64,000 bases of DNA from Haloplanus natans DSM 17983 (lineage in GTDB: Archaea; Halobacteriota; Halobacteria; Halobacteriales; Haloferacaceae), in NCBI RefSeq assembly GCF_000427685.1, contig NZ_KE386573.1, positions 2,588,938 to 2,652,937 of the forward strand, given 5' to 3'. Of this stretch, positions 39,172 through 48,247 are shown piece by piece (within the stretch, counting starts at the first letter, position 1; every line of letters begins with the position of its first letter). The notes beneath the pieces were generated by a model. The model saw only the letters and a program-made list of their open reading frames with translations, had not been told where the DNA came from and searched no databases. Both the position numbers and the translations under genes were made by a program.

Positions 39172-39927
39172 TTACGGCGGCGTCGTCGCCTCGACGGCCT
39201 CGGCTAGTCGATCCAACGCGGCCGGATCGTAGGCCTCGTCGACGTGATTCACGTTCCACAGTCCCGACGCCCGAATCTCCGGGCTCCGACTGTGTCGGCC
39301 GAACCAGTCGTTCGGGCGGGGGTCGACGGGGTCGGTGTCGCGGTTGCTCAGCAGCGCGATGAGGTTTCGTTCGACGAACGCGCGGTCGCTATTGGGACCC
39401 GGTTCGTCGTCGAGGGCGACAGTGAGGAACGGCTGCTCGCGGATGTAGGCGCTCACGCGGCGTTCGAGGAGATACTCCTCGTCTCGGACGCCGGCTCGGT
39501 CCCGGTCGATGCTCGCCCAGCGCTCGCCCCAGTCGGGGTAGTCGTCGTGGAGGCCGTACTTCTCGATGATGGCCTCGCCGACGCGCTGGCGGTAGACGGA
39601 GCCACGATGGTTGCCGCCGTGGGGGTGGTCGGCGCTCCCGCTGCCCGTTCCGTAGTGTTGCTTCAGTCTGTCCCAGAGCGACGTACTGCTCCCCACGGAG
39701 ACGGCGTGGGTGCCGATTCGGGCGACGCGCAACCCGCCGCCGGCGGTGCGAGGCTCGCCGGGTGCGAGGAAGACGTAGACGCCACGGTCGGGCCAGTCCA
39801 TGTAGCCGGTGCAGCGTTTGAGTTTCCGCGCCCCGTCGACGCGGCGGTCGAGGTCGGCGAGGAGGCGGTAGAGACGGTCGAGGTCGTCCTGCCGGGTCAC
39901 CCGTCGTGTCCTCGTGTCCGGGAACAA
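39172..39927 (-). CDS. GIY-YIG-like nuclease-family protein
   Basis: 251 residues. The segment RGVYVFLAPGE, then RVARIGTHAVSVGSSTSLWD and RLKQH, fits the GIY-YIG fold (G-V-Y...R-I-G-T...S-x-L-W-x-R-L-x-x-H), followed by helices and an NRNLIALLS-type C-terminal part (VERNLIALLSN). A GIY-YIG nuclease cuts DNA with a single metal ion. The biological role of this haloarchaeal subgroup is not known to me. It lies beside the damaged phoD locus but is itself intact. Confidence 0.65.
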   Translation of the reverse strand: MFPDTRTRRVTRQDDLDRLYRLLADLDRRVDGARKLKRCTGYMDWPDRGVYVFLAPGEPRTAGGGLRVARIGTHAVSVGSSTSLWDRLKQHYGTGSGSADHPHGGNHRGSVYRQRVGEAIIEKYGLHDDYPDWGERWASIDRDRAGVRDEEYLLERRVSAYIREQPFLTVALDDEPGPNSDRAFVERNLIALLSNRDTDPVDPRPNDWFGRHSRSPEIRASGLWNVNHVDEAYDPAALDRLAEAVEATTPP

Positions 39928-39987
39928 AAGGGTTCCGCGGACGGTATCGACACCGTGTCCGTGGAAGGGCCAACGGTGGCCGACCGC

Positions 39988-40377
39988 TCACGCCGACGGA
40001 TCGGTGGCCGGCGTCGCGACGACCGTGAGCGCCCCGTTCTCGATTCGGACCGTCAACTCGTCGCGGGCGAGCCGAAACTCCTGACAGTGGTGGCCGTCGG
40101 GGTCGACCGCCGTCTCGGCCGTCACGAACCCGGCCGCTCGGAGTCGGTCGAGGCGCCGGTACACCGTCGCCCGCGACATCTCACAGCGCTCGATCAGGTC
40201 TCGGCCGCGCATGGGCGTACCGGCGAGCGCCGCGAGTATCTCCCGCGCGTACTCGTCGTCGAGGAGGCGGAGCTGTGCCGGTACGTCGTCACACGCGCTG
40301 ACGACGACCGCGTCCGGTGTGTCCTCACGCCGGGCGTCCCGGGAACGCGGTCGGTCGGCCGTTGCAGTGGTCGCCAT
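39988..40377 (-). CDS. Winged-helix transcriptional regulator
   Basis: 129 residues: RLLDDEYAREILAALAGTP, MRGRDLIERCEMSRATVYRR and LDRLRAAGFVT form a textbook ArsR/haloarchaeal-type winged helix, with a C-terminal beta segment. It is a close paralogue of the gene at 41939 (shared RCEMSRATVYRRLDRL and DPDGHH). The two flank an FAD monooxygenase gene. Confidence 0.8.
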   Translation of the reverse strand: MATTATADRPRSRDARREDTPDAVVVSACDDVPAQLRLLDDEYAREILAALAGTPMRGRDLIERCEMSRATVYRRLDRLRAAGFVTAETAVDPDGHHCQEFRLARDELTVRIENGALTVVATPATDPSA

Positions 40378-40485
40378 CGTATACGGACCCTCGCCTTCCG
40401 TCCCCGTAGGTCGACGGTCATTCTATACTGCCGCGTCGCCGCGAGTGGGCAATACATATTGTGTCGGCCGTCGGCGCCCGGCTCG

Positions 40486-40543
40486 TACGGTTTGGTGTAC
40501 GTCGGCACCGGCGAACCACCGGGACACAGTTACGACGGTCCGT
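40486..40543. repeat. Degenerate copy of a palindromic interspersed repeat
   Basis: It begins TACGGTTTGGTGTAC, contains GGCGAACCACCGGGAC (40510-40525, identical to 57389-57404) and ends near GTTACGACGGTC. It sits between the regulator at 39988 and the monooxygenase gene. Confidence 0.5.
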
Positions 40544-40544
40544 C

Positions 40545-41720
40545 TCAGAGTCGGTCGGGGACCTCACTCGCCAGCGCGTGCACCGACGACGGCGGGTCGG
40601 GGCCGAGAACGGCCGCCCGGGTTGCGCGCAGCCGTCGGATCGGCGCCGACTGGAGCCCGGAATCGGCGGCGTCGGGGTCACAGGCCGCGACCAGTTCGGT
40701 ATCGCGGCGGCGGCGCCGGCGGTCGTAGCGCCCGAGACAGTCGGTGACGGCGCCCGCGCCCGACGCCAACTCGTCGGCGAACACCCACGCGTCCTCGATG
40801 GCGAGGGCGGCGCCGAGGCAGTCGCCGGGAATCGACGTTCGGCTCGCCGGGCCGAGGGGCGCAACGCCGTCGGCACACCGGGATGCGGGCGAGACACACG
40901 GGAGCCGTTCGTACTGGAAGTCGGGGAGCCGGTCCGCAAACGGGGTAACCGGCGGGTCGAAGAGATGTCCGAAGCGGTCGCCGACGTCGGCGGGTCCGAC
41001 GGCGTCGGCGGCCGCCGTTTCCGTGGCCGTGACCAGGTGGACGAACGTCGCGTCCGGAGCCGGGACGGCGAACGCGGCGTGCCGGTCGCCCCACGCCTCG
41101 GTCGGCACGTCCGGCGCAGGGGCGGCCGCCGGCCAGCGCCCCGTCCAGCGGTGGATCGCTCGTGCGTCCGTCGCCTCGTCGCCGGGGAACAGACGGCGCT
41201 CGGTCGTGAGGACGGCGTCGAACAGTTCGTCGACGCCGCGTTCGAAGACGGCACGGACGCCGCGTTCGGTCGAAGTGAGCGTCGCGACCGGACGCTCGGC
41301 GGTTCGGACTCGGTCCAGTAGCCGGCGCTCGAGGACGGCGTCGAGGTCGGTGCGAGCGACCGCAACGAGCACGGGGTGATCGGTGTCGCCCGCCGGCCAA
41401 CACCGGCCACGCGTCCGGCAGGCGAAACGGGACAGGGTGGTGCCGTGGCGTTCGACGGGACGCCGAAGTCCGAGGCGTTCGAGCAGCGTCAACCCCGACT
41501 GCCAGAGAGTCACCACCGGCGGGAGCGGCCGGCCGCGGGCGGGAGACGCAAGCACCGGATCGAGGCCCGCGCGGTCGAGAAATCCGGCGGCCGCCGCGGC
41601 GCCGATCCCGTCGCCGACGATCAGAACCTGTCGGTCGCGGGCGACATCGGAGCCGTCGTCACGGCGGGCGGCGGTGCCGGACGCGTCGTCGGACGGCCGC
41701 GAGAGACGACGGTCCGCCAT
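40545..41720 (-). CDS. FAD-dependent monooxygenase/halogenase-like protein
   Basis: 391 residues. An ADP-binding fold near the N-terminus (VLIVGDGIGAAAAAGFLDRA, a G-x-G-x-x-A variant) and the second FAD motif (SIPGDCLGAALAIEDAWVFA, the GD...A motif) identify the PHBH-type flavoprotein family. Substrate unknown. Homologous enzymes hydroxylate aromatics or reduce geranylgeranyl chains. Flanked by two paralogous winged-helix genes, one of which probably controls it. Confidence 0.75.
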   Translation of the reverse strand: MADRRLSRPSDDASGTAARRDDGSDVARDRQVLIVGDGIGAAAAAGFLDRAGLDPVLASPARGRPLPPVVTLWQSGLTLLERLGLRRPVERHGTTLSRFACRTRGRCWPAGDTDHPVLVAVARTDLDAVLERRLLDRVRTAERPVATLTSTERGVRAVFERGVDELFDAVLTTERRLFPGDEATDARAIHRWTGRWPAAAPAPDVPTEAWGDRHAAFAVPAPDATFVHLVTATETAAADAVGPADVGDRFGHLFDPPVTPFADRLPDFQYERLPCVSPASRCADGVAPLGPASRTSIPGDCLGAALAIEDAWVFADELASGAGAVTDCLGRYDRRRRRRDTELVAACDPDAADSGLQSAPIRRLRATRAAVLGPDPPSSVHALASEVPDRL

Positions 41721-41938
41721 CGACTCACCGACGACCGCCGTCGACGGATATCGATCCGAGACTGCCGGTTCGTCGCGACGGGAGCGGCGGACGTGCCATT
41801 GCGCTCCTTTCGAGTCGCCGTCTCATAAACCGGCAACGCGTGTTTCTGACTCGGAAACACCGATCCGCCCGCCGGAGTCAATATGGATAGCCCCCGTCGG
41901 CGTCGCGGGTAGTCAGCATAGACGGGACGCTTTGGGGG

Positions 41939-42304
41939 ATGGATGGCGTTCGTCGGGATATGAAGACACGCGCCTCTCGCGCCGACCGCGACGCCCCGTC
42001 GACGGCCGCCGAGACGCTTCTCGCGTTGCTCGGCGACGAGTACACTTGCCGACTCCTCACGACACTCGACGGGCGCTCGCTCCCGGCGGCGGAACTCGTC
42101 GATCGCTGTGAGATGTCGCGGGCGACGGTGTACCGGCGCCTCGACCGCCTCGAAGACGCCGGCCTCGTCACCTCGCAACTCCGCTACGACCCCGACGGCC
42201 ACCACCGCCGCGAGTTCGAACTCGCCCTCGATTCGGTCGAACTCCGTGTCGACGAGGGCGGCGTCGACGGGACGGTCCGGGCGACCGGGCCGGCCGACGA
42301 CTGA
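41939..42304 (+). CDS. Winged-helix transcriptional regulator, paralogue of 39988
   Basis: 121 residues from ATG 41939 (ATG 41960 also possible). LLALLGDEYTCRLLTTLDG, DRCEMSRATVYRRLDRLEDA and a DPDGHHRREFELAL strand form a winged helix. It diverges from the monooxygenase gene across about 218 bases in which I see only promoter-like sequence. Confidence 0.75.
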   Translation: MDGVRRDMKTRASRADRDAPSTAAETLLALLGDEYTCRLLTTLDGRSLPAAELVDRCEMSRATVYRRLDRLEDAGLVTSQLRYDPDGHHRREFELALDSVELRVDEGGVDGTVRATGPADD

Positions 42305-42427
42305 TCGCCCGCCTGCGCCGACTCGCCCACAGTGGGTATTGTCCCTGTTTCCCGGTGAGTCGCCGGACCGGGCCGGCGAGAGCCGATGACGACTTCCGGC
42401 GATCCTTCCCACGTACGAGACTCACGA

Positions 42428-45400
42428 TCACGCCGAATCGCCGTTCCCGAGGAGGAGGTCGAACACCTTCCGCTCGCCGAGGCGGAGGTGTTTGTTGATC
42501 GTCGGCTGGGTGATATCGAGCGTCTCGGCGACTTCCTCGCCGCTGCTCTCGCGGGGCCACTCGAAGTAGCCCATGGCGTGTGCCGTCTCGATGGCCTCGT
42601 ACTGCCGGTCGGTCAGACGCTGTTCGATCCGGCGGTGCAGTTCGCCGGGAGTCGTCTCCGTCTCCTGGTGTTGACGCTGGGCCGTGAGGTCGAGCGCCGG
42701 GAACTCCGCCCGGAACCGATCGACGATGGTGCGGATGTCGGCCTCGCGAGGGAGTTCGACCACGAGCGAGACATCGCCGTCGGTCGCCGCTCCGCGCCGG
42801 AGGACGCCGCCGTACTCGGAGACGAAGGCGCCGAACCAGGACGACCCGCGACGCTCGACGACGACTTCCCCGTCCCGGCGGGCAGCGACCTCGATGTCGC
42901 CGGGGAGAGTCGACGACGCCGCGTCGGCCACGTCCGCCGGGAGGTCGCCGCGGACGGTGTAGTAGACGCTGACGGAGCCGTCCTGTCGGCGGACGGTCCG
43001 CTCGTGGCGGACGCGACACCCCGTTTCACGCGCCAGTCGTGCGAAGGGGAGGCCCGCATCGCTCCCCCGGAACTCGAGTTCGAGCGTGTCGTCGGATTCG
43101 AGGGCGCGCCGGCGCTCGATGGCCGCGATGGCGTAGCCGATGGAGGTTCCGAGCTGTGAGAGCACGTCCACCTCCCGGTCCTCGAACTCGCCGGGGTCGT
43201 CGGCGACGACGACGAGCGCGCCGTAGGTGATGCCGCTGTACGCGAGCGGGACCGCACAGACCGACCCGGCACCGAACGTGAGGAGGAGTCGCTGCCACTC
43301 GCGACGGCGGCCGCTCCCGACCAGGTCGTCGACGACGCGGGGCTCGCCCGTCTCCCACGCCTCGGCCACGGGATGAGCCGCCGCCGAGTCGGTGCCGGGA
43401 GCGGCCCCGTCGAGGACGCGTTCGACGGCGTCGGCGTCGATACCGGCGGTCGCCCGGGGCGTCAGCCGGTCCGTCCCCACGTCGGCGGCGGCGATCCAGG
43501 CGGCGTCGAAGGGGTCGCGATCCACCAGTTCCGCACAGACTGCCTCCTGAATCCCGCGACGCGAGGAGTGGCCGGTGATGGCCGCCTCGATGCGCCGTGT
43601 CAGTTCGGTGATCGACTCCAGGCGACGGGCGCGCTCGGTCTGTGCCTCCAACTCCGCCCGACGCGATTCGAGTCGTCGCTCGCCGCGGAGCCGGTTCAGC
43701 GCGGCTTCGAGCGTCGCGGCGATGATGCTCGCCGCCTCGGTGTCGACGCCCGACCCACAGACGGCGAGCAGCCCGTTGCCGCCGAGCGGGAACAGGACCG
43801 CCTCCTCGCCCGGCCGCACGTCGCCCAACGGCTCGGCGCCGTCGTCAACGCGGTACATCGTCTCGCTGACGAACGCGTCCCAGGCCCGCGTGTCGTCGTC
43901 GGTGAGCGCGGGGAGCGCCGCCGCCTCCGGAAGCGCCGGGCCGGTGGCCGCCGGTTCGAGCGTGGCCGTCGCCTCGTCGTAGCGGTAGACGGCAGTCGCG
44001 GGCAGGTCGAACACGTCCGCGGCGGCGTCGACGGCCATCCGGGCCGCGTCGACGACGGTGTCGGCCGTCGTCAGCTCCGCCGTCGCGTCGTGGAACGACT
44101 CGATGGTCCGCTCGCGTCGTTTCGCCGCGGTCACGTCGCGGCTGACGATGACGACGCGGGGGACGCCGTCCGTCCACTCGGTCGGGTAGAACTCGGAGCG
44201 GACCCAGCGAATCTCGCCGTCGGGGCGTTCGATGCGGTACTCCCGTCTGTATCGCTCGTCGGCGTCACCGGCCGACACCGCCGCGGCGAGACGGTCGATG
44301 AAGGCGCGGTAGTCGTCGTAGTCGTCGGGATGGAGCGTGTCGAAAAACCCCTCCTCGTACGTCTCGTGGAGGCCGTCGAGCGGCTGGCCCCAGATGTCCT
44401 CGTAGCCGGAGCTGACGAAGTCGGGGGCCGGATCGCCCGCAGTCAGTTCGGCGGCCGGTGCGAGGAAGATGGCCTCGTCGATCCGATCGACGATCGCCTG
44501 CAGTCGGTGCTCGCTCTCGCGCAACTGCTCGGCCCTGTCCACCCGATTGAGCGCGGTAGTGGCGTGACCGGCGAGCACCTGCGCGGCGTCGAGGCGGTAC
44601 GGCTCGTAGTCGTCCCGGCTGCAGTCGCCCGCCGCGAGGAGGCCGTGTTCGCCGAGCGAGACGACGATGGCGGCGTCGAGCGGGTTGTGGTCGTGGGACT
44701 CGCTGGGGTCGTACGTCGTCGCCTCGTCGCGCTCGAAGATCCCGTACTCCGTGTCGCCGGGGCCGAAAGACACCGGCCCGGTTCCGGACCGCATCTCCGC
44801 GACGGGCTCGGTCCCGTCCACGTAGGTGAGTCGCTCGGCGTCGGGGTCGTGACGCCAGCACGCCGTCATCGGCAGCCCGAGCACGTCCCGTGCCGTCTCG
44901 ACCGTGATCCGGTACACCTCGTCGGTCGTCTCGGCTCCCTGAAGGCGCTCGGTGGCCGCCTGAAGCCGTTCGATCGTTCGTTCCCGCCCTCGGCGCTCGG
45001 TCACGTCCCGGAAGTTCGCCATCGTCGCCGGCTCCCCCTCGTGTCGGATGCGCGAGACGGACAGTTCGAGCGTCAGCCGGTCGCCATCGGCCGTCTCGAC
45101 CTCGACATCGTACTGGTTGGGCGGGGATTCGCCGGCCACGCGGCGCTCGTATCGCTCCCTGACCAGTTCCCGGGACGACGGCGTGAACACGTTCTGGAAC
45201 GGCATACCGAGCAGTTCCGCCTCGTCGTAGCCGGTGATTTCACAGAAGCGGTCGTTGACGAAGACGTACTGGCCGTCCCTGACGACGACGACGGCGTCGG
45301 TGCTCTGCTCGACCAGCGCCGAGTACTTCTGCCGTTCCTCCTCGATTTCGCGCTCGCGTCGCTTTCGCTCGGTGATGTCCTGTGAGGCGGAGAGGAACCG

Positions 45401-46828
45401 CTCCTGCCCGTTGATCGTCACGGGCGTGCCGGTCACGAGCAGCACGTGTCGGTCGCCGTCCGCGTCCTCGACGACCCACTCGTACTCCTCCGGTTCGCCG
45501 GCCGCCATGACCCGGTCGATGATCTCGGCGCCCCGTTGCTCCGTGTAGCCCTCGTCCGCCACACTGATGCCGACGGCACCGATATCCAGCAGCGTCTCCC
45601 GGTCGTAGCCGAGCAGGTCACACATGGTGTCGTTGACGCCGACCATCTCTTTCGTCTCCGGATCGTGGAGCGTGATCGCCGCGCTGGATTTGTCGAACAA
45701 CTCCCGGTAGGTCCGTTCGAGTTCGCGTCGCTCGGTGATGTCGCTCGCGATGCCGACGTACCAGCCATCGCCCGCCGGCGTCTCGACCGGGTAGCCGGTG
45801 GCCGAGACCCACCGACGCTCCCCGTCCGGCCGGCGGATACGGAACTCGAACTCGTAGCTGTCGGCGGCCTCGCCGCGAGCGATGTCCTCGCGCATCCGCG
45901 CGAACTCCGTCTCGAACGCCTCCCTATCCCGGGGATCGATGGCGTCGACGAAGGCGGTCGCGTTCTCGTACACCTCCTCGACGGGGCGGCCCCAGACGTC
46001 TTCGTAGGCGGGGTTCAGATACCGAACCTCGGAGAAGTCCTCGTTGGCCACGTAGATGATCTCGTCGACGTTCTCGGCGACGAGTCGGAAACGCCGTTCG
46101 CGTCGCTTCCGCTCGGTCACGTCGCGGGAGACGGCGAAGATACAGGGGTCGTCCCCGTCGCTGCCGGGCCAGATATCGGTCGCCAGCCACCGGCGGTCGC
46201 CGTCCGCCGTCTCGACTTGCCACTCGTGGGCGGTCGGTTCCCACGTCGCGCCGGCGTCTGCCACGACGGGTTCGATGCCCGAATCCGTCGCGACGAGGGC
46301 GTCGATCCCCGCCTCTCGGAGCCGCGCCCGGTCGTAGCCGAGCAGGTCGACCAGCGCCCCGTTCGCGGCGCGGAGACGGCCGGTGTCGGGGTCGTGGGTC
46401 GCCGTCGCCCGGTCGAACCGCTCGACCGGATCGTCACGACGGGAGGGTCGGGCACGACCGGCGAGGCCGTCGATGCGGTCGACGACGGTGTCGGGGCGCG
46501 TCTCGCACAGCGAACGGGGAAGCCAGTCCGTCGCGCCGGCCTCGACGGCCGCGGCGACGGTCGACGCGGCGTCATCGCCGACCAAGACGACGACCGGAAC
46601 CCGCGGCCGGGCGTCGGCGACGCGTTCGAGGACGGCCCGCCACGACGCGCCCGCGGTCCGGCGGTCGAGGAGGAGACAGTCGGTGCCGTCGAGATGCTCC
46701 GGGAGGGCGTCGAGGGGGGCGGTCGTCGCAGACAGACGAGTCCCGGACTCGCCCGTCGCGTCGGTGAGGGCCGTGGCGAACGCCGGCGGCCCCACCACAT
46801 CGACGTGGAGGGGAGAGTGAGATGGCAT
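42428..46828 (-). CDS. Multi-PAS/GAF sensor with bacterio-opsin-activator-type HTH
   Basis: About 1466 residues from ATG 46828. An N-terminal response-regulator-like fold (VPVVVLVGDDAASTVAAAVE) lacks an obvious phospho-Asp context. Then come four PAS domains separated by DVTERKRRER-type linkers, a GAF domain, another PAS, two more GAF domains (PFDAAWIAAADVG), a Bat-type domain, and a C-terminal HTH_10 (LTDRQYEAIETAHAMGYFEW, TQPTINKHL). This is the architecture of haloarchaeal Bat-like regulators that sense redox or light and activate genes directly; there is no histidine kinase domain. An upstream extension to 47266 is not used. Confidence 0.85.
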   Translation of the reverse strand: MPSHSPLHVDVVGPPAFATALTDATGESGTRLSATTAPLDALPEHLDGTDCLLLDRRTAGASWRAVLERVADARPRVPVVVLVGDDAASTVAAAVEAGATDWLPRSLCETRPDTVVDRIDGLAGRARPSRRDDPVERFDRATATHDPDTGRLRAANGALVDLLGYDRARLREAGIDALVATDSGIEPVVADAGATWEPTAHEWQVETADGDRRWLATDIWPGSDGDDPCIFAVSRDVTERKRRERRFRLVAENVDEIIYVANEDFSEVRYLNPAYEDVWGRPVEEVYENATAFVDAIDPRDREAFETEFARMREDIARGEAADSYEFEFRIRRPDGERRWVSATGYPVETPAGDGWYVGIASDITERRELERTYRELFDKSSAAITLHDPETKEMVGVNDTMCDLLGYDRETLLDIGAVGISVADEGYTEQRGAEIIDRVMAAGEPEEYEWVVEDADGDRHVLLVTGTPVTINGQERFLSASQDITERKRREREIEEERQKYSALVEQSTDAVVVVRDGQYVFVNDRFCEITGYDEAELLGMPFQNVFTPSSRELVRERYERRVAGESPPNQYDVEVETADGDRLTLELSVSRIRHEGEPATMANFRDVTERRGRERTIERLQAATERLQGAETTDEVYRITVETARDVLGLPMTACWRHDPDAERLTYVDGTEPVAEMRSGTGPVSFGPGDTEYGIFERDEATTYDPSESHDHNPLDAAIVVSLGEHGLLAAGDCSRDDYEPYRLDAAQVLAGHATTALNRVDRAEQLRESEHRLQAIVDRIDEAIFLAPAAELTAGDPAPDFVSSGYEDIWGQPLDGLHETYEEGFFDTLHPDDYDDYRAFIDRLAAAVSAGDADERYRREYRIERPDGEIRWVRSEFYPTEWTDGVPRVVIVSRDVTAAKRRERTIESFHDATAELTTADTVVDAARMAVDAAADVFDLPATAVYRYDEATATLEPAATGPALPEAAALPALTDDDTRAWDAFVSETMYRVDDGAEPLGDVRPGEEAVLFPLGGNGLLAVCGSGVDTEAASIIAATLEAALNRLRGERRLESRRAELEAQTERARRLESITELTRRIEAAITGHSSRRGIQEAVCAELVDRDPFDAAWIAAADVGTDRLTPRATAGIDADAVERVLDGAAPGTDSAAAHPVAEAWETGEPRVVDDLVGSGRRREWQRLLLTFGAGSVCAVPLAYSGITYGALVVVADDPGEFEDREVDVLSQLGTSIGYAIAAIERRRALESDDTLELEFRGSDAGLPFARLARETGCRVRHERTVRRQDGSVSVYYTVRGDLPADVADAASSTLPGDIEVAARRDGEVVVERRGSSWFGAFVSEYGGVLRRGAATDGDVSLVVELPREADIRTIVDRFRAEFPALDLTAQRQHQETETTPGELHRRIEQRLTDRQYEAIETAHAMGYFEWPRESSGEEVAETLDITQPTINKHLRLGERKVFDLLLGNGDSA

Positions 46829-46943
46829 CGCGTCGGCCGTACGAGGGCATCCTGTCACAAAACTCCCACGCACGGGGCACTGTCTCCGGCTCGGAGACTC
46901 CCCGGGGCGGTATATGTGACTGGCTCGCCACGTCCCGATACCG

Positions 46944-47354
46944 ATGGCAGAGAGTATCTTCCCGGTTCGCGACGCGGAGTCCACCCCCGACCCCGACCCG
47001 GACCCGCAGATCGTCCCGCTCGGAGAGGCCGACGCGATCGTCGAAGCGCTCGCATCGGGGACGGCGCGTCGCCTCGTCTCCCTCCTGCACGAGGAGCCGA
47101 TGGTGCCGTCCGAACTCGCCGAGCGGGCGGAGACGTCGATCCAGAACGTCACGTACCACCTGGAGCGGCTGAGCGACGCCGGAGTCGTCGAGGTGGTCGA
47201 CACCTGGTACTCCTCGCGCGGGACCGAGATGGACGTGTACGCGCCGGCATCCGGCCCGCTCGTCATCCGCTGTGGCGACGGGTACGAGGGCGCAGTGTCG
47301 CGGGCACTCGGCGCGACGGCGGCGCCGGAAACTGGGCTCGCGAACTCCGACTGA
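46944..47354 (+). CDS. ArsR-type winged-helix regulator
   Basis: 136 residues. IVEALASGTARRLVSLLHEE, SELAERAETSIQNVTYHLER and LSDAGVVEVVDTWY form the winged helix of haloarchaeal ArsR/HTH_20 regulators. It diverges from the large sensor gene (115 bases apart). A repeat beginning TACGGTTTGTTGTAACTGTG starts at its stop codon. Confidence 0.8.
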   Translation: MAESIFPVRDAESTPDPDPDPQIVPLGEADAIVEALASGTARRLVSLLHEEPMVPSELAERAETSIQNVTYHLERLSDAGVVEVVDTWYSSRGTEMDVYAPASGPLVIRCGDGYEGAVSRALGATAAPETGLANSD

Positions 47355-47378
47355 TACGGTTTGTTGTAACTGTGCCGG
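47354..47378. repeat. Partial copy of the interspersed repeat
   Basis: TACGGTTTGTTGTAACTGTG matches the left end of the 57344-57423 palindrome (TACTGTTTATTGTAACTGTG) at 18 of 20 bases. The right half is not clearly present. The following 230 bases up to the zinc-ribbon frame hold no gene that I can support. Confidence 0.5.
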
Positions 47379-47612
47379 CCATGGAGGCGCCACCGACTGG
47401 GAATGAGTTACTGCGGCTCGTATGGCCGACCAGAGGGACTACGTGGGTCCCCGACGGACGGAAACGTATGCCGGCGGCGACCGTAGCGCCCGCGACGTGG
47501 TGCGCGTTTATTTGCTGGACCACCGGACGCCGCTCGGCAAAGTGATCGACGTGGCCTCGCTCGGGCTGAACCGATAGTAGCGTTTGGAACTGTTCGCACA
47601 TCCGGTCTCGTC

Positions 47613-47771
47613 ATCCCGTGGCAGGCGAGCAAGATCGTCAGGGAGTGGGGCCACAAAGGGAAGGTAAACGTCGCGTGTCCGAACTGCGGGCTCGCCTACC
47701 ACGACGCCGACGCCTCACACTGCAAGGCGTGCGGTCACGTCGTCTATCAGGAGTTCGACTCCCGAGAGTGA
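47613..47771 (+). CDS. Small zinc-ribbon protein, start not found
   Basis: An open frame to TGA 47769-47771 encodes SKIVREWGHKGKVNVACPNC, then GLAYHDADASHCKACGHVVY, a zinc ribbon with CPNC and CKAC pairs typical of small haloarchaeal proteins. There is no ATG, GTG or TTG at a sensible position; relatives would be expected to start just before SKIV, where this sequence has GCG. Either the start codon is lost (recent pseudogene), or it uses a near-cognate codon. Confidence 0.45.
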   Translation: MPWQASKIVREWGHKGKVNVACPNCGLAYHDADASHCKACGHVVYQEFDSRE

Positions 47772-47938
47772 GACGGCCCGACGAGGTGTCGGGATGGGCA
47801 CGCAGCGCCCGTAAAACCGACAGATATGAAAAAATAGGTAGTGGTAGCGCGTCCCACGAAACGTTCGTCGTCATCAGATCGTCTTTGGAAAACGAATACA
47901 CAACCCTTAACCGTCGAGTGCGCGTCGGTCTATTTGCA

Positions 47939-48133
47939 ATGGCAAACGGTAAGGTTGATTTCTTCAACGACACTGGCGGCTACGGTTTCATCGAGACTGA
48001 GGATGCTGACGACGACGTTTTCTTCCACATGGAGGACGTTGGCGGCGAGGATCTGACGGAAGGGACCGAGATCGAATTCGACATCGAACAGGCCCCCAAG
48101 GGCCCGCGCGCGACGAACGTCGTTCGCGTTTAA
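47939..48133 (+). CDS. Cold-shock-domain protein
   Basis: 64 residues with the RNP motifs NGKVDFFNDTGGYGFIE and DVFFHMEDV, the full length of haloarchaeal CspA-like proteins. It binds single-stranded RNA/DNA as a chaperone. The ATG at 47939 follows a TATA-like segment upstream and an AT-richer leader, consistent with high expression. Confidence 0.92.
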   Translation: MANGKVDFFNDTGGYGFIETEDADDDVFFHMEDVGGEDLTEGTEIEFDIEQAPKGPRATNVVRV

Positions 48134-48247
48134 ACAGGACTTTCGTCGCCGTCCGGCGACGGGACGTATCTGTGCACTCACACCCGAGAGCGGCGCCGAC
48201 GGCCTGTGCAACCAGCTTATATCGACACCACCCGAAGCGGTCGGTGT

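Noticed and set aside
43373-45385. Very long antisense ORF opposite the PAS/GAF sensor
   Set aside because: In high-G+C haloarchaeal DNA antisense frames stay open; the Arg/Val/Gly-rich translation lacks any domain, while the opposite strand has clear PAS/GAF domains. The same applies to antisense frames at 45446-47545, 54119-55576 and 59674-61101.
47618-48133. Long ORF upstream of and including the cold-shock protein frame
   Set aside because: Only the last 64 codons show the cold-shock domain; the upstream part is Arg-rich and covers the zinc-ribbon gene in another frame.
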